A stretch of 61,140 nt of DNA, from NCBI GenBank assembly GCA_947165045.1, contig CAMUYW010000012.1:1-61140 (forward strand), in the 5' to 3' direction. A model generated the notes under the pieces. It was not told the origin of the DNA. It did no database searches and was given only the letters and a program-made list of their open reading frames with translations. This document shows, piece by piece, positions 54,390 to 61,140 of this stretch (its first letter is position 1; every line of letters starts with the position of its first letter). A program made the position numbers and the translations under genes. This DNA comes from an uncultured Fibrobacter sp. Its GTDB lineage: Bacteria > Fibrobacterota > Fibrobacteria > Fibrobacterales > Fibrobacteraceae.

Positions 54390-55271
54390 TTAGGCCACAT
54401 TCATCGACTGCTCGCGGATACACTCGATTTCGTTCTTGAGCTCGATGGCGAGGGCGGCGATGTCGGCGTTCTGGCACTTGGTGCCGAGCGTATTTGCTTC
54501 GCGGCCCATTTCCTGCAGGATAAACCCGAGGTTCTTGCCCTGAGCGCCGCCCTTGGCGAGCGCATCGAGGAACAGCTTGTTGTGGCTGCGGAAACGCGTG
54601 ATTTCTTCGTGAATGTCGAGCTTGTCTGCCATGATGCAGGCTTCTTGCAACAGGCGAACTTCGTCGATTTCGGAATCCTTCATGAGCGTGTTAATGCGTT
54701 CGCGGAACTTCGTTTTCCACGTTTCAATGCGCTGAGGATCGAGCACTTCGACTTTGTCGATGACTTCGTTCAGGTGGATTACGCGGCGGGTGAGGTCCAC
54801 GGCGAGGTTGGCGCCTTCTTTTTCGCGCATGGCAATCACGCCGTCCAAAGCCTTGTCTAGTTCGGTCTTCAAGTGCTTTTCCCAGACTTCGTTGTCGTCG
54901 TTTCCGTCAGTGAACTGCAAAACTTCTGGAATGGCGAGCACATGTTCGAGCTTGATATCGCCGGCGATGCCATATTTTTTTTGCATGGCCTTTGTAATTT
55001 CGACGAACTTGGAAACGGCGGCTTCGTTGTAGCAAACCGGAATGTTCCCGACGTTGCCTGCACCAAGCGTAATCGAAAAGTTCACGGAACCGCGAACCAG
55101 CTTGTCTTTGATTTGTGCTTTGAAGTCATTTTCAAGGTATGCAAAATTCTTCGGGATCTTGCTCGAAATCTCAAGAAAACGGCTGTTCACGCTGCGGACT
55201 TCGATAACGCAACTGACTCCGTTCAATGTGGATTCGCTTTTGCCGAATCCGGTCATAGAAATAATAGACAT
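54390..55271 (-). CDS. yicC: YicC-family endoribonuclease
   Basis: A 293-residue protein starting MSIISMTGFGKSE, the invariant opening of the YicC family, with VEVRSVNSRFLEIS-type text and the C-terminal block ITRFRSHNKLFLDAL, GKNLGFILQEMGREANTLGTK and IKNEIECIREQ. YicC proteins are RNA endonucleases linked to sRNA turnover. The long N-terminal frame to 55418 has no support; ATG 55271 is used. Confidence 0.92.
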   Translation of the reverse strand: MSIISMTGFGKSESTLNGVSCVIEVRSVNSRFLEISSKIPKNFAYLENDFKAQIKDKLVRGSVNFSITLGAGNVGNIPVCYNEAAVSKFVEITKAMQKKYGIAGDIKLEHVLAIPEVLQFTDGNDDNEVWEKHLKTELDKALDGVIAMREKEGANLAVDLTRRVIHLNEVIDKVEVLDPQRIETWKTKFRERINTLMKDSEIDEVRLLQEACIMADKLDIHEEITRFRSHNKLFLDALAKGGAQGKNLGFILQEMGREANTLGTKCQNADIAALAIELKNEIECIREQSMNVA

Positions 55272-55490
55272 GTTACAATTATAATAAAAAAAGAGGGTTG
55301 AATCATTTCGTTCTTGGATATGAGGTGCTTGATATGCATAATTTGAATTTTTATAAAAATGAATGATAAATAATGTTCGTTTCTGTATTTCTGTTTCGTA
55401 AAAATTGTCGTGATTCATGAGATGTTATATTTTTCTCATTTAAATGATAATTTGTATTCATTTGTTTAATTTGGATGTATATTGTTAATC

Positions 55491-55510
55491 TGTAAGAAAT
55501 TAATCTTACA
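55491..55510 (+). promoter_or_regulatory. Perfect dyad TGTAAGA-N6-TCTTACA
   Basis: TGTAAGA AATTAA TCTTACA lies 23 bases before the ATG of the lipoprotein gene at 55533, in an AT-rich 260-base gap. It may be an operator or a leader hairpin just ahead of the ribosome binding site AAGGAG (55518-55523). Confidence 0.45.
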
Positions 55511-55532
55511 AAGTAATGAAGGAGTAGATTAA

Positions 55533-56459
55533 ATGCTTAAAAGATTCATCCCCTTGCTTTTCCCGATTGGCATGATTGCCTGTTCTCAGGATTCTGGTAT
55601 TGAACAGGTGTCTGGAGGTTCTGCCTCTGTTGCCAAAGCGGAATCGCTAGAACCTTTGCCATTCTTTATCTTTGGCGAAGATGGATCTCGTTTTAATAAA
55701 GATGCTGAAAGCGGTGCACTGCTGAAAAAAGAACTGAATCGCTCTAAGCTGGTTGTTGCCAACGAAGAAGCCTTTGATTCTTTGCGAGTTGAATATCGAT
55801 CTCTTGCGGAAAATATGGAAGGCTTTGAATATCCGGCAAATTATTTCTGCCAAAACGAACTGCTTGCTATCAATACGGATTATAGCGAAGTTGTGACGGA
55901 AGATGGAAAAGTCCTTTTGAATGATGCTTTGTTGCTCGAAGGATGCGTGGATATTTCTAAGGACGATAATGAAACATCGTTAAAGAAAACGACAACGTTT
56001 ACAGATTATCCTCAGACTAGAACATATACGAAGTTCCCGGTTAGAGTTTTTGGTGAATCTTACGCCGCTCCGTTCCGTAAACCGAGCCCGAATACAGGTT
56101 ACCAGTATAAGGGTATCTCTGCTTTGAGTGTTTACGTTTATGTAAGCGGTTCCGGCTATGTTCCGTATAAGCCTAGCTATGCTAAAGTGATTAGCGTTCC
56201 GTTCAGAATAGCCTCTTGCAGTGGCACGGGTTCTGCTTTTGCGTGCGAACATCGTAAGGGTGAAGCTGTCATGACTTCTTCCGGTTATGCTGAACACTGT
56301 GATGGAAATATCTCATGGACTTATGATGATATGGTTGGCGTTGTAGGTAAGCATGTCGTCATTAGCGGACAGGATACGATTACGTTTAGAACTTCTTACA
56401 ACGTAACGGAGTCCTTGGCATCTCGAGTCTATAGCAGATATCTGTACTATAGCTTCTAA
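55533..56459 (+). CDS. Hypothetical lipoprotein
   Basis: A 308-residue lipoprotein with signal ending GMIACS (Cys-17), a Ser/Gly linker, a charged middle part and a C-terminal half rich in Tyr, Ser and paired Cys (RIASCSGTGSAFACEHRKG). No recognised family. AAGGAG precedes the ATG at good distance. It has its own AT-rich upstream region with a dyad and its own terminator. Confidence 0.75.
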   Translation: MLKRFIPLLFPIGMIACSQDSGIEQVSGGSASVAKAESLEPLPFFIFGEDGSRFNKDAESGALLKKELNRSKLVVANEEAFDSLRVEYRSLAENMEGFEYPANYFCQNELLAINTDYSEVVTEDGKVLLNDALLLEGCVDISKDDNETSLKKTTTFTDYPQTRTYTKFPVRVFGESYAAPFRKPSPNTGYQYKGISALSVYVYVSGSGYVPYKPSYAKVISVPFRIASCSGTGSAFACEHRKGEAVMTSSGYAEHCDGNISWTYDDMVGVVGKHVVISGQDTITFRTSYNVTESLASRVYSRYLYYSF

Positions 56460-56481
56460 TCAAACGATTGCTTGTAGAAGT

Positions 56482-56515
56482 AAAAAAAAACTTTCCCTTT
56501 TAGGGAAAGCTTTTT
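56482..56515. terminator. Bidirectional terminator
   Basis: A9, CTTTCCC-TTTTA-GGGAAAG, CTTTTT between the lipoprotein and the metXW gene. Confidence 0.8.
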
Positions 56516-56519
56516 GTAA

Positions 56520-58313
56520 TTACTTTTTGCTGATTGTCGCGATGACATGCTCGGCGCCGAAGTTCGGGAGCCCAATGGCGGTCAGGAACTTGCTTATCTT
56601 GTGTTCATTCTGGAAGTGCAAGTTTTCAATCTTGAATCCTTCCTTGCGGCACAACGTGTAGAAGTCCTTGAGCGTAAGCACGCGAATGTTCGGCGTGTCG
56701 TACCATTCGTAGGGGAGTTCCTTTGAAATCGGCATGCGACCGTGAAGCATGAGGCTTCCGCGGGCTGACCAGTGGCCAAAATTCGGGAACGTCACGATGA
56801 CTTGCTTTGCAACGCGCAAAAGCTCGTTCAAGAGCGCAACCGGGTCACGGATTTCTTGAATCGTGCGGTTGATGATCGCGTAATCGAAACTTCCGTCCTT
56901 GATGTCCTTGAGGCCGCTTTCGTCGAGATCGCGCTGGATCACTTGTACGTCGTTTTCAAGGCAATCGAGGATTCCCTTGATGTTCTTTTCGATGCCGAAT
57001 CCAGTAACTTTCTTCTTTTGGATAAGGTAATCGAGTAAGTCGCCGCTGCCGCAACCGAGGTCGAGCACATGGCTCCCTTCCTTTACGAGTTTTCCGATAA
57101 GGTTGAAATCGTTCTGGTTGTGGAAGACTGGAATTGCCTGTGTTCCGTTTTCCGGAATGATTTTGGAATCGAGGAAGCGTCCCACTGCCTTGCCGAGTTC
57201 GCCAACTTCAATCAAGAATCCGTCATGACCGAATTGCGTGTCGAGTTCGAGGCTTGTGACTGATTTGCCATCGTTCAAGAGGGCACTTGTGATGCGGCGG
57301 CTTTCGTGCGGCGGGAAGAGCCAGTCGGTCGAAAGGTTCACGTTCAAGACGTCGGCCTTGATGTTCTTGAAGGCGTTCTCGATAGAACCGTTTTCGGTTT
57401 CGAGGTCGAATGCATCCGTGGCGTGTGCGATGTGCAAATAGCTGTTTGCATCAAAGCGGTCCACAAACTTTGTTCCCTGGTATCGCAAGTAGCTTTCGAT
57501 GGGGAGGTGCAGGTCGAACGGCGTTGTATAAGTGACGGCGTGGTTCCTGTTCTCTTGATCCTGGGCGCGCTTGAACTTCTTCTCCATGCCGACGGCAGAG
57601 AGGTACGTGATGTGTGCGAGTTTGCGGGCATTCGCAAGGCCGATATCCGGACGAGTCATGCCTTCGTCGTAGTAATCGCCACCGTGGAAGTTCGGGTCTT
57701 GCGTAATTACGTCGCGGGCGACAACTTCAAAGCCGAGAGCCTGGCTTGAAAAGCGCGGAGAACTTGCGATGATGATAATGCGCTTTACTTGTTCGGGATA
57801 GTAGATGGCCCACTTCATGGCCTGGAAACCACCCATGGACCCACCAATCACGCTGTAGAATTCCTTGATGCCAAGAGCGTTGGCGAGTTCCTTTTGCGCA
57901 TGCACCATATCTCCTATCGTTATGGTAGGGAATGTGCTGCCGTAAGGTTTGCCTGTGCGTGGGTTGATGGTTGCTGGGCCTGTGGAGCCTTTGCATCCGC
58001 CAAGGATGTTGCTGCAAACGACAAAGAATCTGTCTGTATCGATAGCCTTGCCGGGGCCGATGAGTTCATCCCACCAGCCGGGTTTCTTGTCATTTTCGGT
58101 GTACCAGCCGGCCGCGTGCGCGTCGGCGGTCAACGGCGAACAAACCCACACGGCGTTATCGCCGGCGTCGTTCAGCGCACCATACGTCTCGTAACGGATG
58201 GTCAACGCGGGGAGCGTCTTTCCGCTCTCCAACAAAAAGCCTTGGTCGCCATAATCTTTATAAAAATCCTTCGGGACAACGGGACCAAACGATTTATGCA
58301 AATATTCACTCAT
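56520..58313 (-). CDS. metXW: Homoserine O-acetyltransferase fused to MetW
   Basis: A 597-residue fusion for methionine synthesis. Residues 1-385: alpha/beta-hydrolase MetX, with nucleophile Ser-159 (GGSMGG), Asp-330 (STDWLFPP) and His-363 (FGHDGFLIE). Residues about 395-597: MetW, a SAM-dependent methyltransferase-like domain with VLDLGCGSGDLLDY (416-429), DYAIINRTIQEI and FPNFGHWSAR. In proteobacteria metX and metW are adjacent genes and MetW is needed for MetX function; here they are one chain joined by a short linker. Start ATG 58313 is the third in-frame ATG of a cluster (58349, 58319, 58313), none with a clear ribosome binding site. Confidence 0.93.
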   Translation of the reverse strand: MSEYLHKSFGPVVPKDFYKDYGDQGFLLESGKTLPALTIRYETYGALNDAGDNAVWVCSPLTADAHAAGWYTENDKKPGWWDELIGPGKAIDTDRFFVVCSNILGGCKGSTGPATINPRTGKPYGSTFPTITIGDMVHAQKELANALGIKEFYSVIGGSMGGFQAMKWAIYYPEQVKRIIIIASSPRFSSQALGFEVVARDVITQDPNFHGGDYYDEGMTRPDIGLANARKLAHITYLSAVGMEKKFKRAQDQENRNHAVTYTTPFDLHLPIESYLRYQGTKFVDRFDANSYLHIAHATDAFDLETENGSIENAFKNIKADVLNVNLSTDWLFPPHESRRITSALLNDGKSVTSLELDTQFGHDGFLIEVGELGKAVGRFLDSKIIPENGTQAIPVFHNQNDFNLIGKLVKEGSHVLDLGCGSGDLLDYLIQKKKVTGFGIEKNIKGILDCLENDVQVIQRDLDESGLKDIKDGSFDYAIINRTIQEIRDPVALLNELLRVAKQVIVTFPNFGHWSARGSLMLHGRMPISKELPYEWYDTPNIRVLTLKDFYTLCRKEGFKIENLHFQNEHKISKFLTAIGLPNFGAEHVIATISKK

Positions 58314-58390
58314 ATGCATAAATATAAAAATAAAGCGAAATTTAGGCAATTCGCCTTATGATATTTTAAGAGTATATAGAGTGTTTGTTT

Positions 58391-59359
58391 TTAGAAATTT
58401 TTTGTATAAATCAAATTCAACGAGGCTTTTGCACCGAGTGATTCCTTGAATTTGAATAACGGCAAGTTCAGGTAGTCTCCATTTTTGTCATTGGAGGTTC
58501 CCCATGAGAATTTTGTGAATCCTTCTTTTGCCGCTTCACGCATGATGTTTATGTACATTGCTGTTGTTGGCTGGAATTCACGGATTTCATCGTTCGGGGC
58601 AATGTATTGCGCATGGCGTACGTTAACATTTGCGAAGTCGAACATCATCATTCCGGCAACGTAGATGTCCTTCATCCACAAGGCGCGGAAGCGGATTTCG
58701 TTTGCAATTCGGTTGTGCCGCAAATCTAAAAGTTCTTCTAGTGTATGGACTGGTTTTGCTTTGTGTTTTGCTTTCGAAATGCAGAGGTGCTTGTAAAATT
58801 CCGGCATTTCCTCGTCGGTCATGTCGCGCAGTTCGAGATTGTAGGGAATGGACTTGCGGAATACAGAACGGCAAGTTTTTTCGCATTTTTCAAGAGGGTC
58901 TTTCCCGGGTTCGAGAGTGCATACTGCACTAAGTTCGCTTTGTCTTTTGTACCCGCAGTGGTCGAATACGTACTCTAAAAGCGATGTAGAATCCAGCGAG
59001 AAAAGGCTTGATGTTGGACGGATCTTGATGCTTTTGCAGATGCTCTTTAGGTAGTTCTCTGCGCAATCGACGATGTTCAAGACTCGTTCTGCTGTATAAA
59101 AATTCTTCGAAATGATGGGTCCACCGAAGGTGGATCCTTGATGCGAAATCCACTTGCCGGTATTCGTGTGGTTCCCGGGGAAGGCCGCGATGATTGTCCC
59201 GCTTGATTCAATGAGGAATGAAGCGTCTTCGAACCTGTCTTTGGGGTGGTAGTTCAGGAATCTGCGCGTTTGCAGGAACGTGCCATTCATGGATTCGTTC
59301 AACACAAATTTGTCCCAACGTTTTTCTAATTGCGGATTATATGGCAAAATCTCGAACAT
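58391..59359 (-). CDS. FemAB/GNAT-like acyltransferase
   Basis: A 322-residue protein starting MFEILPYNPQLEKRWDKFVLN with a double-GNAT FemAB-like organisation: MNGTFLQTRRFLNYHPKDRF at the start, a second half with RFRALWMKDIYVAGMMMFDF and FSWGTSNDKNG. FemAB-like proteins transfer amino acids from aminoacyl-tRNA, or acyl groups, onto cell-wall or polysaccharide precursors. The acceptor is unknown. ATG 59359 is used; the frame to 59449 would cross the divergent gene's start. Divergently paired with the hexapeptide acetyltransferase. Confidence 0.72.
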   Translation of the reverse strand: MFEILPYNPQLEKRWDKFVLNESMNGTFLQTRRFLNYHPKDRFEDASFLIESSGTIIAAFPGNHTNTGKWISHQGSTFGGPIISKNFYTAERVLNIVDCAENYLKSICKSIKIRPTSSLFSLDSTSLLEYVFDHCGYKRQSELSAVCTLEPGKDPLEKCEKTCRSVFRKSIPYNLELRDMTDEEMPEFYKHLCISKAKHKAKPVHTLEELLDLRHNRIANEIRFRALWMKDIYVAGMMMFDFANVNVRHAQYIAPNDEIREFQPTTAMYINIMREAAKEGFTKFSWGTSNDKNGDYLNLPLFKFKESLGAKASLNLIYTKNF

Positions 59360-59432
59360 GCCGTAAAAATAAAAAAAAATGTATATTAGCGGTATCTTAT
59401 GCCGAATATTGATGGGTTTGTAGGAATAGCCA

Positions 59433-60014
59433 ATGAACTTGATATCCAAAGTTTTTCGAAAAATTTATGCAAGATGGCGCGTTTTCTTTTATAACATGCT
59501 TTCTATGGCGAAAGTTCAAGGAAAGGCGAAGTTCGTGTCGCCGGTTCTTGTCGAAGGTTTGGGCAAAGTTTCTGTTGCTGCGGGGGTGGAGTTCGGTTTT
59601 CAATCGGATTTGAATTTTTGGAACAGCTACATATTCTTGAATCCTAAAAATGCAGATTCTTCGATTTCTATTGGCGAGAATACCATCGTTTGCAATAATT
59701 TTTCTGCGGTTTCCGAAGGGCCTGGAATACAAATTGGCGCAAATGTGCTGATCGGCAGTTCTGTTTGTATTTACGACAGTGATTTCCACGAAATCGACCC
59801 TGCGCATAGGCTTGACGGGGTTCCGAAAATGGGAAAGGTCGTGATTGAGGATAACGTGTGGATTGGCGATCGGGTGACTATTTTGAAAGGTTCCCGAATT
59901 GGCAAGAATTCAGTGGTGGCTGCGGAGGCCGTTGTTTCTGGGGAATTTCCTTCCAATGTGGTGATTGGCGGTGTTCCTGCAAAAGTTATTCGCGAAATCA
60001 GTTCCAAATTGTAA
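59433..60014 (+). CDS. Hexapeptide-repeat O-acetyltransferase
   Basis: A 193-residue left-handed beta-helix acetyltransferase of the maltose/WbbJ type. Repeats ISIGENTIVCNN, IQIGANVLIGSS, VVIEDNVWIGDR, SRIGKNSVVAAE, followed by GGVPAKVI, the C-terminal signature; the catalytic His is in YDSDFHEIDP. An N-terminal amphipathic helix of about 25 residues suggests membrane association. Probably decorates surface polysaccharide together with the FemAB-like neighbour. Confidence 0.88.
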   Translation: MNLISKVFRKIYARWRVFFYNMLSMAKVQGKAKFVSPVLVEGLGKVSVAAGVEFGFQSDLNFWNSYIFLNPKNADSSISIGENTIVCNNFSAVSEGPGIQIGANVLIGSSVCIYDSDFHEIDPAHRLDGVPKMGKVVIEDNVWIGDRVTILKGSRIGKNSVVAAEAVVSGEFPSNVVIGGVPAKVIREISSKL

Positions 60015-60274
60015 ATTTTTTCGGTCGAATATTGACCATGTTTTGACGATATAGTTTTTTGTAACTTGTTATCTGTTATATAATTACGTTTTTTATTATT
60101 TCGAAGACTGTCAAAATTTGAAATTTACAAACCTTTTTTCATGGTACAGATAATACGATTGTGTATGTTTTTTTGAAGTTTTAGTTGTATCAAAATAATC
60201 ATTCATTGTTATATTTCTCTAAACTCGTGGGTCTTAAACGATCCATATCCGTTTTTTTAACTCAAAGGAAAAAA

Positions 60275-61009
60275 ATGAAACGTCTCTCTCTCATTGGTAT
60301 GGCTATTTTGGTCTCCAGCCTCGTTGCTTGCAATCAAGCTTCCGCTGGCGGTTCGTTCAACCAGCAGGCCCGCTTGGACAGCCTTGAAAAGGATTTCAAG
60401 CAGGTCAAGGAAGAATTTGAGATCATCAAGTATGCTCTCGACAAGCGCGGAATCTCTCTTGAACAGGCTCGTGCCGAAATGGAAGCCGATAACAAGGTCT
60501 GGGACATTCCTGATGAAGATAGCCCGGTATTTGGTAACGCCAAGAGCCCGAAGCTCACGATTGTCGAATTCACCGAATTCCAGTGCCCGTACTGCTCTCG
60601 TATCGCTCCGGTGATGCAGGAACTCAACAAGAAGTACCCGAACGAAATCAAGTTTGTGTACAAGCACTTCCCGCTTAGCTTCCACTCCAATGCAAAGGCT
60701 GCAGCAGCTGCTTCTATCGCAGCTCACAAGCAGGGCAAGTTCTGGGAATTCCGCTACGCTCTCGCTCCGCATAGCCGCGAACTCTCCGATTCTACTTACC
60801 TTGCCGTAGCAAAGGAAATTGGCCTCAACATTGATCAGTTCAAGAAGGACATGGTTCTCGATTCCGCTATGAATGCTCGCATCGACAAGGACTTCCAGTT
60901 GGGTGTTAAGGTCGGCGTTCAGGGCACTCCGAACTTCTACATCAACGGCAAGCGCCAAGACCGCTTCAGCCCGGATCTCGTAGAAAAGCTCCTCAAGGAA
61001 TCCAAGTAA
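60275..61009 (+). CDS. DsbA-family thiol-disulfide oxidoreductase lipoprotein
   Basis: A 244-residue lipoprotein: signal with lipobox LVAC (Cys-19), a coiled-coil stretch (about 30-60), then a thioredoxin fold with the active-site pair Cys-104 and Cys-107 in EFQCPYCSR and the cis-Pro loop GVQGTPNFYING. This is the DsbA/BdbD/DsbG-like family (Thioredoxin_4). ATG 60275 with AAAGGA upstream is chosen; an earlier in-frame start at 60185 would bury the signal. A substrate-specific oxidase or isomerase of the envelope is inferred. Confidence 0.88.
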   Translation: MKRLSLIGMAILVSSLVACNQASAGGSFNQQARLDSLEKDFKQVKEEFEIIKYALDKRGISLEQARAEMEADNKVWDIPDEDSPVFGNAKSPKLTIVEFTEFQCPYCSRIAPVMQELNKKYPNEIKFVYKHFPLSFHSNAKAAAAASIAAHKQGKFWEFRYALAPHSRELSDSTYLAVAKEIGLNIDQFKKDMVLDSAMNARIDKDFQLGVKVGVQGTPNFYINGKRQDRFSPDLVEKLLKESK

Positions 61010-61021
61010 AAACGTTTTCAC

Positions 61022-61060
61022 GCGTGCACGCTAAAAATCACAGCGTGTGCGCTTTTTCTT
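61022..61060 (+). terminator. Intrinsic terminator
   Basis: GCGTGCACGCT, loop AAAAATCAC, AGCGTGTGCGC, then TTTTTCTTTTTT. Confidence 0.75.
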
Positions 61061-61109
61061 TTTTAGGTTTGTAATTTAAAATCAAAAAAACAACAAAAGG
61101 ATGCACATT

Positions 61110-61140
61110 ATGATTAAGCAATCATTGAAAGTTGCCTCGC
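61110..61140 (+). CDS. Start of a gene cut by the window edge
   Basis: ATGATTAAGCAATCATTGAA (MIKQSLKVAS...) preceded by AAAAGGA at 9 bases. The first ten residues look like the basic start of a signal peptide; nothing more can be said. Confidence 0.4.
   Translation, partial: MIKQSLKVAS

Overview
The window reads as a chromosomal segment of a Fibrobacter-type bacterium (Fibrobacterota). The main indicators are a serine-rich lipoprotein with a FISUMP-type domain (named for Fibrobacter succinogenes), a family 9 cellulase-type enzyme, a gingipain-like C25 peptidase with a FlgD-like C-terminal domain of the type IX secretion (PorU) kind, and many small lipoproteins. Gene density is high and both strands are used. 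I see no rRNA, phage, transposase or CRISPR array, so the interest lies in repeats, RNA structures and unusual gene architectures in an otherwise housekeeping region.

Layout. 1-3.3 kb: start of a large GBA2-like protein (minus), a long dispersed repeat, purN, rnhB, and tRNA-Arg next to a duplicated tRNA tail. 3.5-9.6 kb: class A penicillin-binding protein, groES-groEL (minus), a sugar-nucleotide transferase. 9.6-19 kb: DUF748 protein, GH9 enzyme without signal peptide, the minus operon ddl-tsaB-rimI-DUF218, an epimerase and a UbiA prenyltransferase. 19-28.6 kb: a tight plus-strand run (small protein, rsgA, membrane protein, outer-membrane protein, nadD-like, rluA-like) followed by a complete TonB-energising operon (DUF3450, TtpC-like, ExbB, ExbD, TonB, TPR). 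28.6-36.9 kb: small membrane proteins and lipoproteins, a U32 peptidase, a gene behind a highly structured leader RNA, slyD-like/rpiA, a metallophosphoesterase and rlmH. 36.9-47.5 kb: folA, a 7TM diguanylate cyclase, an MgtC/DUF4010 transporter, thiD, FISUMP lipoprotein, typA, ruvX, a receiver-like protein, a hicAB toxin-antitoxin cassette bounded by duplicated terminators, a lamin-tail protein and a GGQ release-factor-like protein. 47.5-61 kb: a secretion locus with the C25 peptidase, yicC, a MetX-MetW fusion, a FemAB/GNAT-like protein, a hexapeptide acetyltransferase and a DsbA-like lipoprotein.

Most unusual signals. (1) Dispersed genomic repeats have been absorbed in frame into at least three proteins: RNase HII, the TtpC-like subunit and the TPR protein of the TonB operon. 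(2) Short arrays with an exact 7-nt period but different heptamers recur at six places, one inside a signal-peptide coding region and one over a start codon. (3) A roughly 127-nt multibranch RNA with a closing 8-bp helix precedes the gene at 33457. (4) The hicAB cassette sits between two 41-bp direct repeats that are themselves transcription terminators. (5) A tRNA-Arg 3' end plus terminator is duplicated, with a compensatory base-pair change in the hairpin. (6) MetX and MetW are one polypeptide.
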